NCBI RefSeq assembly: GCF_000379065.1
Contig: NZ_KB900614.1
Location: forward strand, 1,324,107 to 1,388,106
Reading direction: 5' to 3'
Length of the DNA: 64,000 nucleotides
Source: Salinispora mooreana
GTDB lineage: Bacteria; Actinomycetota; Actinomycetes; Mycobacteriales; Micromonosporaceae
Part shown: piece by piece, positions 27,272 to 37,029 of the stretch
Layout: every line of letters begins with the position of its first letter
Position numbering within the stretch: position 1 is the first letter of the stretch
The notes under the pieces: generated by a model
Told to the model about the DNA's origin: nothing
Database searches by the model: none
What the model saw: the letters and a program-made list of their open reading frames with translations, nothing else
Program-made: the position numbers and the translations under genes

Positions 27272-29152
27272 TCAGGAAACAGTGATGGTGACGTTGTCGA
27301 CTGCTGCCTCGACGAGGCTTCCGCCGGAGGCGTCCGCCGCCGCCACCTGGATCTGGATCGACTGGCCGGCATACGGCGTCAGGTCGAGGTTGGCCACTGA
27401 CCAGGAGGCGCTGCGGTTGGTCGCCGCCCCGGCCTGGTTGAGCAGGGTGGTGGTGCCGCCGCTGTGCACGACGCTGACCCGGAGGTAGTCGGCGGAGGAG
27501 GCGTTCGAGTAGTGCGCCAGGTACCAGGCCAACGAGAGCGTCAGCGTGCCGCTCGACGGCAGGGCCACCGCTGGGGAGCGGGCGCTGGTCACGCCGCCGT
27601 CGATGTCGTGGGTGCCCGCCGAGGAGCCGGCGAGCCGACCGGTGACCAGGTCGTTACTGCCCGCGTACGGGGTGAGCTGCTTGGCACCGGAGTAGCTGGT
27701 CGCCTGGGCGGCGCCCCGCTCCCACTGGCCGGTGGTGGCGGTGTCGGTGCCGTCGGGGTCAATGGTCCAGCCGGTCGTGGTCTCGAAGGTGTCCGCCCAG
27801 ACCGTCTCCCCGCCGCCGCCACCGTCGCAGTACTGGTCCTCCTTGCCGATCGCCCGGTACGGGCAGTCGGCGTACTCGGAGAGGAGCAGCACCGCTTCGC
27901 GGTTGCGGGCGGTCTCCGCCGGGATCACCTCATCGGGTGGGTAGAAGCCACCCCCCGCGGCGGAGCCGGGGTAGAGCTCGAAGGTGTATGCCCAGATCCC
28001 GTGCTCTCCCCACATCCAGTCGATGCTGCTGCCGTCGGTGATGTAGAGGTCGCTGGACTGCTGCGGGGTGTAGCCGTTGGTGGCCGCCATCTGCCCGCCG
28101 ATGGTGGCGAAGGTGTTGTACTGGTCGGCCGTCATCCCCGGGGCGGTGTTGCTGTATGTGTAGCCGAACGGCCAGAGCACCAGCTCGGAGTAGGTGTGGA
28201 AGTCGATGTTGGCCTTGATCTGCTGGGCTCCGCCTACGACCCGGCTGTCAACAAAGTCGCGCACCGCATCGGTCTCCGGGGCGGAGAAGGGCGACGGGCC
28301 CCGGTAGGTGCTCGACGAGGTGGAGCCGGAGGAGCCGCCGCAGCAGCCCCAGAGGTAGTCCCAGTTGCGGTTCAGGTCGGTGCCGACCCAGGACGAGCCG
28401 CTGTTCGGCTGCCGGTTCTTCCGCCACGACCGGTACGAGCCGGTGGCGATGTCGTACTCGCTGCCGTCCGGGTTCACGGTCGGCACGATCCACAACTCCC
28501 GGCTGTTGACCACGTTGGTGACCCGGGAGTCGCTGCCGTAGTTGTCGGTGAAGAGGTTGAGCAGATAGATCGCCATCTCCACGGTCAGGTGCTCCCGGGC
28601 GTGCTGCTGGGAGTTGAAGAGGATCTCTGGTTCGTCCTCGTCGGTCCCGACGTTGTCGGAGATCTTCACCGCCATCAGGTCCCGGCCCTCGTACGAGGTG
28701 CCGATGCTGATCTTCCGCGCGATGCTGGGGTGGTCCGCCACCACCTGGTTCACCACCGCCGTCAGCTCGGCGTAGTTGTGGTAGTCGGAGTCGGCGGGCG
28801 GGAAGTCGAAGATGCCGACGTCCCCGTGATCGTGATCGTGGTGGGTGGGGGCTACCGGCACCTCCTCCAGTTCGAAGCCCAGCCGGGTGATCGCGGCGGC
28901 CTCGGCGGCGGTGGCGGAGACGTGCAGGACGCCGTGCTCGGAGTAGTCGATCGCGGCGCCGGTGCTGGCGACCGCGCTGCGGTCGGTCACGGTACGCGGG
29001 CCGAGCACCCGGTACTGGACGGCGGCCGACTCACCGGTGGGCTCCGACGTGGTGTTCGCGGAGACCGGTGGCGCCGCGAAGGTGAGCAGGCCGAACCCCG
29101 CGGCGACGACGAACGCGAGGCGGCGGCGAAGGGTGGGGGTGCGGAAGGCCAT
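27272..29152 (-). CDS. secreted M14 zinc carboxypeptidase
   Basis: The 626-residue protein has a signal peptide ([21 protein letters not shown]), an N-terminal propeptide region with a His/Asp-rich patch (HHDHDHGD), then an M14 peptidase domain. The zinc ligands His184 and Glu187 are in QQHAREH, with substrate-binding [13 protein letters not shown] and [15 protein letters not shown], and the catalytic Glu region [13 protein letters not shown]-terminal jelly-roll-like domain of about 150 residues follows. I chose ATG 29152 with GGAGG upstream. The leader has a GCGGGAAA/TTTCCCGC palindrome (29172-29189), then an unusually AT-rich promoter region at 29220-29260. Confidence 0.9.
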   Translation of the reverse strand: MAFRTPTLRRRLAFVVAAGFGLLTFAAPPVSANTTSEPTGESAAVQYRVLGPRTVTDRSAVASTGAAIDYSEHGVLHVSATAAEAAAITRLGFELEEVPVAPTHHDHDHGDVGIFDFPPADSDYHNYAELTAVVNQVVADHPSIARKISIGTSYEGRDLMAVKISDNVGTDEDEPEILFNSQQHAREHLTVEMAIYLLNLFTDNYGSDSRVTNVVNSRELWIVPTVNPDGSEYDIATGSYRSWRKNRQPNSGSSWVGTDLNRNWDYLWGCCGGSSGSTSSSTYRGPSPFSAPETDAVRDFVDSRVVGGAQQIKANIDFHTYSELVLWPFGYTYSNTAPGMTADQYNTFATIGGQMAATNGYTPQQSSDLYITDGSSIDWMWGEHGIWAYTFELYPGSAAGGGFYPPDEVIPAETARNREAVLLLSEYADCPYRAIGKEDQYCDGGGGGETVWADTFETTTGWTIDPDGTDTATTGQWERGAAQATSYSGAKQLTPYAGSNDLVTGRLAGSSAGTHDIDGGVTSARSPAVALPSSGTLTLSLAWYLAHYSNASSADYLRVSVVHSGGTTTLLNQAGAATNRSASWSVANLDLTPYAGQSIQIQVAAADASGGSLVEAAVDNVTITVS

Positions 29153-29268
29153 GGACAACCTCCTGATGAGCGCGGGAAACCTTTCCCGCCTGGTACCGCA
29201 CACTCCACCACTCAGCGCATGGTCATATCAATATTCTTCCATGTATAAATTAAGCGGTGATCCGGAGG

Positions 29269-29562
29269 TCAGGACTTCGGCGCGTCGCCGCCCTGCTCCG
29301 CCGAGTCCGTCCCGGCGTCGTCCTCGCCGGCCAGTGCGGAGCGCAGTCGCTCCTTCTCCGCGCGCCGCCGCTCTGCGGCGGCGGCCATCTCCTCGGCCAT
29401 CTCCTCCCGCCACGGACGCAGCAGGAAGAAGGAGAGCGCCGCCGAGAAGATCAGCGCCACCATCAGCTTGATGAAGAGATTCAACTCCACGAACCACAGG
29501 GCCGCCAGCACGACGACAAACAGCCCGATCCGGCCCAGCGTGTACTTGACCGCCGCGCTCAT
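29269..29562 (-). CDS. DUF4229-type small membrane protein
   Basis: A 97-residue protein with two hydrophobic helices (GRIGLFVVVLAALWFVEL and LFIKLMVALIFSAALSFFLL), a conserved LLRPWREEMAEEM motif and a charged C-terminal tail. These match the actinobacterial DUF4229 family, whose function is unknown. It follows mqnE and a membrane protein gene on the same strand, a frequent position, so a link to respiration or membrane assembly is possible but unproven. Confidence 0.7.
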   Translation of the reverse strand: MSAAVKYTLGRIGLFVVVLAALWFVELNLFIKLMVALIFSAALSFFLLRPWREEMAEEMAAAAERRRAEKERLRSALAGEDDAGTDSAEQGGDAPKS

Positions 29563-29597
29563 CTCCGTACTCCGTTCTCCGCCATCGGCCGGCGGCC

Positions 29598-30020
29598 TCA
29601 GCCCGCCCTCCGGGCGAGCCACCGCACGCCGTGGAACCACACCACCGCGTACCCCACCGTGAAGGCCGCCGCACCCAACCCGCCGGAGACCACCGGCAAC
29701 AGGTCAGTGGTGAGGCCGGCCACCACCAGGCCGAGGGTCAGCCCCATGGCCCCGGCTACCAGGCCCGCCACCACCCGGGCGGCGCCGAACCCCCAGGCGC
29801 GGAAGTCATCCCAGTAGAGCCAGGCCGGCAGGATCACCGCCAACCACCCGTTGGCCTGCCCGAACTCCCCCGAACTGAGCGAGGTGAAACCCCAGTCCAG
29901 TGCCACCAACGCGAGCACCCCGAAGACCCAGCCGGCCAGGCTCACCCCGAGCAGGTCGCCCAGGGTCAGCACGCGCCCCTCGGCGTCTCGCCGGGGAATT
30001 TTGTTGCGCTGCTCGGTCAT
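29598..30020 (-). CDS. hypothetical four-helix membrane protein
   Basis: A 140-residue protein with four hydrophobic segments: LGVSLAGWVFGVLALVALDW, WLAVILPAWLYW, VVAGLVAGAMGLTLGLVVAGL and VVSGGLGAAAFTVGYAVVWF. No family was recognised. The ATG at 30020 lies 37 bases after the mqnE stop on the same strand, so it may be co-transcribed with mqnE and the DUF4229 gene that follows. Confidence 0.65.
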   Translation of the reverse strand: MTEQRNKIPRRDAEGRVLTLGDLLGVSLAGWVFGVLALVALDWGFTSLSSGEFGQANGWLAVILPAWLYWDDFRAWGFGAARVVAGLVAGAMGLTLGLVVAGLTTDLLPVVSGGLGAAAFTVGYAVVWFHGVRWLARRAG

Positions 30021-30057
30021 GGCCCTACGAGGGTACGCGAACCGCCGACCAGCACGA

Positions 30058-31227
30058 TCAGGCCCACACCTGCTGCGGCTGGGCGCGGCGCTCGGCGAGT
30101 GAGGGCGCGGCGTCGTACTCGCGCACGACGTCGTACCGGGTGTTGCGCTCGACCGGGCGGAACCCGGCATCCCAGATCAGGTCCAACAGGTCAGCCCGGT
30201 GCATGGTGTTCGGCGTACCGTACGAGTCGGCATCATGGGTGATCTTGTATTCGACCACCGAGCCGTCCAGGTCGTCCACGCCGAAGTTCAGCGACAGCTG
30301 GGCCACCGAGAGCCCGTGCATCACCCAGAAGCACTTCACGTGCGGGACGTTGTCGAAGAGCAGCCGGGACACCGCGTACGTCTTCAGCGACTCCGCCGGC
30401 GAGGCCATCGTGGTCCGCGCCTGGATCTGGTTACGGATCTTGCCGTCCGCCGAGTCAACGAAGTCATGCTGGTAGCGCAGCGGGATGAAGACCACGAAGC
30501 CGTTGGTCTCGTCCTGCAGCTCCCGCAGGCGCAGCACGTGGTCAACCCGGTGCCGGGGCTCCTCGATGTGCCCGTACAGCATGGTTGACGGGGTCTTCAT
30601 GCCCTTGTTGTGCGCCAGCCGGTGGATGCGGGACCAGTCCTCCCAGTGGCAGGCGTGGTCAACGATGTGCTGCCGCACATCCCAGTCGAAGATCTCCGCG
30701 CCGCCGCCGGTCAACGACTCCAGACCGGCGTCCATCAGCTCGTCCAGGATCTCGTCGGCGCTCAGGCCGCTGATCTTCTCGAACCACTGCACCTCGGTCG
30801 CGGTGAACGCCTTGAGCCGGACGTTCGGCAGCGCCGCCTTCAGCTCACGGAGCACCTTCGGGTAGTAGCGCCACGGCAGGGTGGGGTGCAGCCCGTTGAC
30901 GATGTGCAGCTCGGTGAGCTGCTCGTCCTCCATCTCCTTGGCCTTGCGGACCGCCTCGTCAATCCGCATCGTGTACGCGTCCTTCTCGCCCGGCTTGCGC
31001 TGGAACGAACAGTACGCACAGCTGGCGCTACAGACGTTGGTCAGGTTCAGGTGCCGGTTGACGTTGAACATCACCCGGTCGCCGTTCAGTTCGGTCCGCC
31101 GGTGGTGCGCAAGCCGACCCAGCCAGGTCAGGTCGTCACTCTCGTAGAGGGCGATCCCGTCCGCGCGGGTCAGCCGCTCGCCGGCGTACACCTTCGCTTC
31201 GAGCTCGCGCTTGAGTCCGGCGTCCAT
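30058..31227 (-). CDS. mqnE: aminofutalosine synthase
   Basis: MqnE is the radical SAM enzyme that joins the MqnA product to SAM to give aminofutalosine. The [4Fe-4S] motif is C66-SAS-C70-AY-C73. Other family blocks are HIVNGLHPTLPWRYYPKVLREL, KAFTATEVQWFEKISGLSADEILDEL and GAEIFDWDVRQHIVDHACHWEDW. The 389-residue length is normal. The start is the ATG at 31227. It probably heads a small operon with two membrane proteins. Confidence 0.96.
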   Translation of the reverse strand: MDAGLKRELEAKVYAGERLTRADGIALYESDDLTWLGRLAHHRRTELNGDRVMFNVNRHLNLTNVCSASCAYCSFQRKPGEKDAYTMRIDEAVRKAKEMEDEQLTELHIVNGLHPTLPWRYYPKVLRELKAALPNVRLKAFTATEVQWFEKISGLSADEILDELMDAGLESLTGGGAEIFDWDVRQHIVDHACHWEDWSRIHRLAHNKGMKTPSTMLYGHIEEPRHRVDHVLRLRELQDETNGFVVFIPLRYQHDFVDSADGKIRNQIQARTTMASPAESLKTYAVSRLLFDNVPHVKCFWVMHGLSVAQLSLNFGVDDLDGSVVEYKITHDADSYGTPNTMHRADLLDLIWDAGFRPVERNTRYDVVREYDAAPSLAERRAQPQQVWA

Positions 31228-31493
31228 CTCCAGCCCCGTCCCTTCCGCCTGTGGTCCCGATCGAGCCTACGTGGGACGGCGAACCCGCGGTCAGCGCGGG
31301 CGGTGCGCCGCGACAAACCTCACCGCTCTCCCCGTCGCCGCTATCCGAATTCTCAGCTACTCGTAACCCGACCACACATCGACACTGCTGCCCGCGTGCG
31401 ATAGGACAGGGTGGGGCCGGACGCGACACACCACTGGTAGCGTCCGGACACCGTGTGCACCCAATGCACGGATTGACCCAGACAAGGAGCGGA

Positions 31494-33047
31494 ATGGGCG
31501 ACAGCAGCTACGGACGGCGACCTCGACGACGCCCGGTGATCTCACCGGTGCTCCGCCCGAAGCTCTGGTCCGCGTTGCTGGGCCTCATCGCCGCCGGGGC
31601 GCTCAGCGCGCCGGTCTACGCCGATCCGTCACTGCCCAACACCGTGCCCGACAGCGGCGCCCGACCGGTCCTGTCCGGCCCGCTGAGCCTGCCCGGCGGC
31701 GGACCGCTCGCCCCGTCTGGGTCAACGCCGGTCAACAACCTCATCAACGGACCGCTCGCCACCCAGATCTATGCGGCCGAGGCCCGCATCGGTCAGCTGA
31801 GCGACGAACTGCTCCTGCTGAAGCAGCAACGCGCCGAGGCGGAGGCGCGGCTCATCGCCGCCGAACGGGAGCTGAACACGGCCCTGACCGCGCTGGCCAA
31901 AGCCCAGTCGCGAGCCGATGCCGCGGCCGCCGACGCGATCAAGGCGGCGGCCGCGTTGCCACCGGCGCCCTTCGCCGACGATCTCCAGGATCTGAATGAG
32001 CTCTCCGGCCTTGCCCGGGGAGAGAAGGTCGCGGGCCGGGAAACCACCGCGGCGACCCGGGAGCTCAACCGGGCCCGCTCCGACGAGCAGGCCGCGCGGC
32101 GGGAGTGGACGGCGGCGCAGTCCCGGGCACGCTCCATCGACACCACCTACGCCAGCACTGAGCAGTCGCTGCGCAGCGAGAAGGCGAAGCTCGCCACTCT
32201 CCGCCAGGACAACGACGCCCTCCTGCTGGAGCTGGAGCGTCAGCAGGAGGCGGCGGAGCAGGCGCTCGGCGCGCAGTGGGTCGCCAACGAGACAGCGAAC
32301 GGGCTCTCCGCGCACCCCACCGCCCGCGCGGCGGTCGCCTACGCGATCGACCAGCTCGGCGACCCGTACCTCTGGGCGGCCGAGGGGCCGGACCGATTCG
32401 ACTGCTCGGGCCTGATCTGGGCCGCCTACCGCTCGGCCGGCTACCGCAACCTGCCCCGGGTCTCCCGCGACCAGTACTACGCGACCCGGCACCGCACCGT
32501 TCCCCGGACCGGCCTGCTCCCCGGTGACCTGCTCTTCTTCGCCTCCGGATCGAGCTGGACCAGCATCCACCACATCGGCATGTACATCGGCGGCGGGCGG
32601 ATGATCCACGCCCCGAGCAGCGGTGACGTGGTCAAGATTTCAACTGTGACCTGGTCGCGCCTCTACGCGGCGACGCGAGTGATCGACGGCGTCCCCGCAT
32701 CGACCACGCCCACACCCACGCCAACCGCATCGCCCACCCCGAAGCCGACACCGCCCCCGGCGCCGTCACCATCCCCCTCGGCCACGAGCACCCCGTCGCA
32801 CTCGGCGCCGCCGACCGACTCCCCGTCCCCCACGACCAGCCCGAGCAACACCCCGTTCCCCACCACTTCCCCCTCGGCGCCCCCGACCAGCAGCCCGCCC
32901 CCCACCACCAGCCCGAGCAACACCCCGCCCCCCACCACCTCACTCTCGGCAGAACCGACCGATACCCCGCCCCCCATCACCTCATCCTCGGCGGAACCGA
33001 CCGAACGCCCGTCGCCCTCGACGGCCGGCAGCTCATTCCTGCCGTAG
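31494..33047 (+). CDS. secreted NlpC/P60 peptidoglycan endopeptidase
   Basis: The 517-residue protein has a signal peptide (ending near GALSAPVYA-DP) and a long coiled coil of about residues 95-275 rich in Ala, Glu, Gln and Arg. A C-terminal NlpC/P60 domain follows with catalytic Cys304 (DRFDCSGLIW), His359/360 (SIHHIGMYIG) and a third polar site in MIHAP. A tail of about 110 residues made of Pro, Ser and Thr ends it. This is the RipA-like architecture used to split daughter cells or remodel walls. I chose ATG 31494 with AAGGAGCGG upstream; the open frame above it is not supported. Its leader may hold a c-di-AMP riboswitch, but the match is weak. Confidence 0.88.
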   Translation: MGDSSYGRRPRRRPVISPVLRPKLWSALLGLIAAGALSAPVYADPSLPNTVPDSGARPVLSGPLSLPGGGPLAPSGSTPVNNLINGPLATQIYAAEARIGQLSDELLLLKQQRAEAEARLIAAERELNTALTALAKAQSRADAAAADAIKAAAALPPAPFADDLQDLNELSGLARGEKVAGRETTAATRELNRARSDEQAARREWTAAQSRARSIDTTYASTEQSLRSEKAKLATLRQDNDALLLELERQQEAAEQALGAQWVANETANGLSAHPTARAAVAYAIDQLGDPYLWAAEGPDRFDCSGLIWAAYRSAGYRNLPRVSRDQYYATRHRTVPRTGLLPGDLLFFASGSSWTSIHHIGMYIGGGRMIHAPSSGDVVKISTVTWSRLYAATRVIDGVPASTTPTPTPTASPTPKPTPPPAPSPSPSATSTPSHSAPPTDSPSPTTSPSNTPFPTTSPSAPPTSSPPPTTSPSNTPPPTTSLSAEPTDTPPPITSSSAEPTERPSPSTAGSSFLP

Positions 33048-33247
33048 CCCGGCGAGACCGCTCCGACCTGCCGTCCTGATCTCCTAGGAGCAGGGCCGCA
33101 GACTTTGGGCATCCTGAGGTGACGCGACAACCGGCGGGGTAGCCCTGCTCCGGCTGTGCTCCCTGGACGGAATGTGGCACGGTGAGACCAGGCATTCCCG
33201 GCTCGGGTGACACGAGTCCGGGTGCGAGCACGGCGCGGAGGGCGAAC

Positions 33248-34228
33248 ATGGCCGAGCAGAACGACCCGGTGGACTCATCCGCCGCCGACACGACGGTTAT
33301 TCGGTCGGCGACCGGGGAGGCCCGGATCTACCACCAGGCTGGCCCCAGGGAGCCCGAGCCGGTGCGACCACCCGAGCCCGTACAGCCACCCGAGCCCGTA
33401 CAGCCACCCGAGCCGGTGCAGCCACCCGAGCCGGTGCAGCCACCCGAGCCGTCCGTTCCGGACCCGACCCCACCTGCGCCTGAGCCGCCGCCGCCCCCGG
33501 CCCCCGGCCCACACCCGCCGGGTCCGATCCGACCGCAGCCGGCACCCCCGACCCCGGCGCCCCCTGCCCCGGCGCCACCCGGGCCGCCGGCACCTGCGCC
33601 AACCGACCCGGCACCGACGTCCCCGTTCCCACCACCGCCGATCACCTCCGGCGGCAACACCGGGCCATCCGGGGACGCCAGCGCCCCCGCGTCCGGCTCG
33701 TTCCCCACCCCGCGCATCACGACATCGCCGTTCTCCGGGTTCCGCACGGAGTCACTACCGCCCACGGCCTCATCCGCCAGCACCCAGGTCATCCCCACAA
33801 CCGGCCACCAGCACCCACCCACGGCCTCATCCGCCAACACCCAGGTCATCCCCACAACCGGCCACCAGCACCCACCCACGGCCTCATCCGCCAACACCCA
33901 GGTCATCCCCACAACCGGCCACCAGCAACGGTCGGGCGCCGGGCGCCACAACCCGCAGGAGGGTGACCTGGGCACCCTCTACGGTGACGGGTCGGGCCTG
34001 TCCACCGTCGCTTTCCCGGTCAACCCGGTGGAGAACTCGGGCTCCCTGACCAGGCACATTCTCGCCCAGGGCTGGGCGGAGACGTCGACCGAGCAGCGTT
34101 CCAGCAATACCCGGGTGCTGGTCGCCCTGGCCGCCTCGCTCGCCCTACTGGTGGCGATCGGCGTGGTGGTCGTCCTCATCGCCAACAATGCGCTGGACGG
34201 GGCGTTCGAGAGCCTGTCGAGCGGGTGA
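33248..34228 (+). CDS. proline-rich membrane protein with tandem repeats
   Basis: A 326-residue protein of unknown function. After about 40 ordinary residues comes a region of PPEPVQ repeats, then Pro/Ala-rich sequence, then three near-identical 19-residue units (PPTASSANTQVIPTTGHQH). A short globular stretch (GDLGTLYGDGSGLSTVAFPVNP) precedes one C-terminal transmembrane helix (VLVALAASLALLVAIGVVVVLIA) and a brief tail. It looks like a tail-anchored protein with the long disordered part in the cytoplasm. I chose ATG 33248. Confidence 0.65.
   Translation: MAEQNDPVDSSAADTTVIRSATGEARIYHQAGPREPEPVRPPEPVQPPEPVQPPEPVQPPEPVQPPEPSVPDPTPPAPEPPPPPAPGPHPPGPIRPQPAPPTPAPPAPAPPGPPAPAPTDPAPTSPFPPPPITSGGNTGPSGDASAPASGSFPTPRITTSPFSGFRTESLPPTASSASTQVIPTTGHQHPPTASSANTQVIPTTGHQHPPTASSANTQVIPTTGHQQRSGAGRHNPQEGDLGTLYGDGSGLSTVAFPVNPVENSGSLTRHILAQGWAETSTEQRSSNTRVLVALAASLALLVAIGVVVVLIANNALDGAFESLSSG
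33368..33450 (+). repeat. 18-base tandem repeats encoding PPEPVQ
   Basis: About five units of the form CCACCCGAGCCNGTRCAG, some adjacent copies identical, in the coding sequence of the proline-rich membrane protein. Confidence 0.85.
33758..33928 (+). repeat. three 57-base tandem repeats
   Basis: Three consecutive 57-base units, nearly identical at DNA level (even at third codon positions), each encoding PPTASSANTQVIPTTGHQH or a one-residue variant. They suggest recent expansion and probable copy-number variation between strains. Confidence 0.92.
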
Positions 34229-34401
34229 GCCCGCCCACTGCGCCACGGCGGGTGCACGGCGCGGTGTGGCATCGCCGTACACTGGCGCGGAAACTGACCT
34301 GGCGCGCCTCGCCGCGCGCCCATGGGCGATCTTGCGGGTGATCCGGCGGCACTCCGCCGCGGCGGCCATCGCGAAGATGCGCCCCACTCGAAAGGCCATT
34401 C

Positions 34402-35811
34402 TTGACCACGTCGATCGACCCTGGTATGCCCCCGTCCGCCCCCGAACTCGTCGACTTCGCCGCGCTCGGCCTGCCCCAACCCTTGGTCCGGGCGTTGGCC
34501 CGACAGGGGATCACCACTCCGTTCGAAATCCAGCGCGCCACCATGCCGGATGCGCTCGCCGGCCGGGATGTCCTCGGCCGCGGCCAGACCGGCTCCGGAA
34601 AGACGCTGGCGTTCGGCCTCCCCCTGCTCGCCCGGCTGGCCGCCGGGGAACGGGCCCGCCCCCGACACCCGCGCGCGCTCGTACTGGTGCCGACTCGGGA
34701 GCTGGCTATGCAGGTCAGCGACGCCCTGTTCCCGCTGGGCCGGGCGATCGGCGTATTCCTGCGGACCGCGGTCGGCGGAGTGCCCTACGACCGGCAGATC
34801 AGTGCCCTACGCCGTGGCGTCGAGGTGCTGGTGGCCACACCTGGCCGGCTCGCTGACCTCATTGAGCGGGGTGTCTGCCGCCTCGACGACATCGAGGTCA
34901 CCGTGCTGGACGAGGCGGACCAGATGGCCGACATGGGATTCCTGCCCGAGGTCACCGAACTTCTGGCGAAGACCCCCGCCGACGCGCAGCGGCTCCTCTT
35001 CTCGGCCACCCTGGACCGAGACGTGGACGCGCTGGTGCGGCGCTTCATGACCGACCCGGTCACCCACTCGACCGCGCCACCGACGGCAGCGGTGGCAACA
35101 ATGGATCATCACCTGCTGCTGATCCCACCACACGACAAGTTCTCGGTCGTCGCGTCGATCGCGGCCCGGGAGGGGCGGACGATGGTCTTCGCCCGGACCC
35201 AACTCGGTGTGGACCGGCTGGTGGGGCAACTCGCGGCGGTCGGGGTACGCGCCGGCGGCCTGCACGGCGGCAAGACGCAGCGGATGCGCACCCGCACCCT
35301 GGCCGAGTTCCGGGAAGGCCGGACGAATGTCCTGGTCGCCACCGACGTGGCCGCCCGCGGCATCCACGTTGACGGTGTCTCGCTGGTGCTACACGTTGAC
35401 CCGCCGAAGGATCCGAAGGACTACCTGCACCGGGCGGGGCGGACCGCACGGGCAGGCGAGACCGGTGCGGTGGCGACTCTGGCGCTGCCGAAGCAACGCC
35501 GTGGCACCCTCGCCATGCTGGAGAAGGCGGGTGTGGCCCCGGCACAGACCCGGGTGCGAGCCGGCGACCCAGCGCTGGCCGAGCTGACCGGAGCCCGGGA
35601 ACCGAGCGGCGTACCCGTTCGGGACGAGCCCGAGCCGCGCCGACGGGCGGGCCGGCCAGACGGGGCTCGCCGGTTCCCGGACCGGCACCGCCGCGGCGAA
35701 TCGGGGCGTTCCGGTGATCGCCGCCATCCGCTCCGGCCGGCGGAGGGCCGGCCGGAGCGGCGGTCGGGAGATCGACGGTTCGGCGGACGGCCGGCCGCGG
35801 GCACCCACTGA
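34402..35811 (+). CDS. DEAD-box RNA helicase
   Basis: The 469-residue protein has all main DEAD-box motifs: Q-motif region GITTPFEIQRATMP, I GQTGSGKT, Ia PTRELA, Ib TPGR, II DEAD (VLDEADQM), III SATL, V ATDVAARGIHVDGV and VI HRAGRTARAG. The C-terminal 80 residues are Arg/Gly-rich and probably bind RNA. It resembles RhlE/cold-shock helicases that unwind structured mRNA or aid ribosome assembly. The likely start is TTG 34402 with AAAGG eight bases before; ATG 34426 is the alternative. Confidence 0.92.
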   Translation: MTTSIDPGMPPSAPELVDFAALGLPQPLVRALARQGITTPFEIQRATMPDALAGRDVLGRGQTGSGKTLAFGLPLLARLAAGERARPRHPRALVLVPTRELAMQVSDALFPLGRAIGVFLRTAVGGVPYDRQISALRRGVEVLVATPGRLADLIERGVCRLDDIEVTVLDEADQMADMGFLPEVTELLAKTPADAQRLLFSATLDRDVDALVRRFMTDPVTHSTAPPTAAVATMDHHLLLIPPHDKFSVVASIAAREGRTMVFARTQLGVDRLVGQLAAVGVRAGGLHGGKTQRMRTRTLAEFREGRTNVLVATDVAARGIHVDGVSLVLHVDPPKDPKDYLHRAGRTARAGETGAVATLALPKQRRGTLAMLEKAGVAPAQTRVRAGDPALAELTGAREPSGVPVRDEPEPRRRAGRPDGARRFPDRHRRGESGRSGDRRHPLRPAEGRPERRSGDRRFGGRPAAGTH

Positions 35812-35831
35812 CCCGGCCGGCACCTACTGGC

Positions 35832-35858
35832 CCGGCCTGAGGCTGTTCCTCAGGCCGG
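35832..35858. terminator. bidirectional terminator between convergent genes
   Basis: CCGGCCTGAGG (35832-35842) and CCTCAGGCCGG (35848-35858) form an 11-base-pair stem with a five-base loop. It lies 20 bases past the helicase stop and includes the stop codon of the convergent PLP enzyme gene. Confidence 0.75.
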
Positions 35859-36941
35859 CCAGGCGCCGGTGGCCAGAAACCGCTCGATGGTCGCCAGGTG
35901 GGGGGAGAGGTCGAGCCCCTGGGCGGCCACCCAGTCGTCGGCGTAGTAGGTGTCGCCGTAGCGGTCCCCGGCGTCGCAGATCAGGGTGGCCACCGAGCCG
36001 GTCTTCCCCTCCGCGAGCAGGCCGGCGATCAGGCCGAAGGCACCCCAGAGGTTGGTGCCGGTCGAGCCACCGAGCCGGCGGCCGAGCACTGCGGAGCCGG
36101 CCCGCATCGCGGCCAACGAGGCGGCGTCGGGCACCTGCACCATCCGGTCCACCACCGACGGCAGGAAGGATGCCTCCACCGTCGGTCGCCCGATGCCCTC
36201 GATTCGCGAGCCGCGGCCGGTGCACACCGACCAGTCGGAGGCCTGCCAGGCCGGATAGAACGCCGAGTTCTCCGGGTCCACCACGCAAAGCTTCGTGGGC
36301 AGCCGACGGAAACGCGTGTATCGGCCGATCGTTGCGCTGGTGCCGCCGGTGCCGGCGCCGACCACGACCCACGCCGGCACCGGATGCCGCTCCAACGCTA
36401 GCTGCGAAAAGATCGACTCGGCGATGTTGTTGTTACCCCGCCAGTCAGTGGCCCGCTCGGCGTACGTGAACTGGTCCATGAAGTGGCCGCCCGTGTCCTC
36501 GGCCAGCCACCGTGCTTCGACGACCACCTTGGCCGGGTCGTCCACCAGGTGGCAGCGCCCCTCCTGGAACTCGATCTTCGCGATCTTCTCCGGCGAGGTG
36601 GACGCCGGCATCACCGCGATAAACGGCAGCCCCAGCATCCGGGCGAAGTACGCCTCGGAGACCGCCGTCGATCCAGAGGACGCCTCCACGATCGTGGTGC
36701 CCGGGCCGATCCACCCGTTGCAGAGCCCGTAGAGGAACAGGGAGCGAGCCAGCCGGTGCTTCAGCGAGCCGGTCGGGTGCACCGACTCGTCCTTGAGGTA
36801 GAGGTCGATTCCCCACTGCCGGGGCAGGGGGAACGGCAACAGGTGGGTGTCGGCGGACCGGTTGGCGTCCGCCTCGACGGCGGCAATCGCCTCGGTCACC
36901 CACCCCCGGATCGCCTCGTCGCATCGGTCCAGATGAGTCAC
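35850..36941 (-). CDS. PLP-dependent cysteine synthase family protein (Cds1-like)
   Basis: A 363-residue fold-type II PLP enzyme with catalytic Lys61 in [10 protein letters not shown], the substrate loop [14 protein letters not shown], and the phosphate-binding glycines [12 protein letters not shown]. It is longer than ordinary CysK and resembles the mycobacterial L-cysteine desulfhydrase Cds1, which makes sulfide, pyruvate and ammonia. I chose GTG 36941. An Lrp-type regulator gene ends 88 bases upstream on the same strand, consistent with amino-acid-dependent control. A cysteine-synthase-like role is the alternative. Confidence 0.75.
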   Translation of the reverse strand: MTHLDRCDEAIRGWVTEAIAAVEADANRSADTHLLPFPLPRQWGIDLYLKDESVHPTGSLKHRLARSLFLYGLCNGWIGPGTTIVEASSGSTAVSEAYFARMLGLPFIAVMPASTSPEKIAKIEFQEGRCHLVDDPAKVVVEARWLAEDTGGHFMDQFTYAERATDWRGNNNIAESIFSQLALERHPVPAWVVVGAGTGGTSATIGRYTRFRRLPTKLCVVDPENSAFYPAWQASDWSVCTGRGSRIEGIGRPTVEASFLPSVVDRMVQVPDAASLAAMRAGSAVLGRRLGGSTGTNLWGAFGLIAGLLAEGKTGSVATLICDAGDRYGDTYYADDWVAAQGLDLSPHLATIERFLATGAWPA

Positions 36942-37029
36942 GCCCAGCAACCTAGCAAGCCGGGCCGGCGCGGCCTGATCCTGGCCCACGCGCAGCGACC
37001 GCACCCCACCGGGCGGTCAACGGGCCCGG

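Noticed and set aside
33087..33151. GGAGCAGGGC/GCCCTGCTCC inverted repeat after the NlpC gene
   Set aside because: The arms are perfect but 45 bases apart, too far for a confident terminator; possibly chance.
33368..33928. Regular repeats that might suggest a CRISPR array
   Set aside because: They are contiguous, in frame and encode protein repeats; there are no unique spacers.
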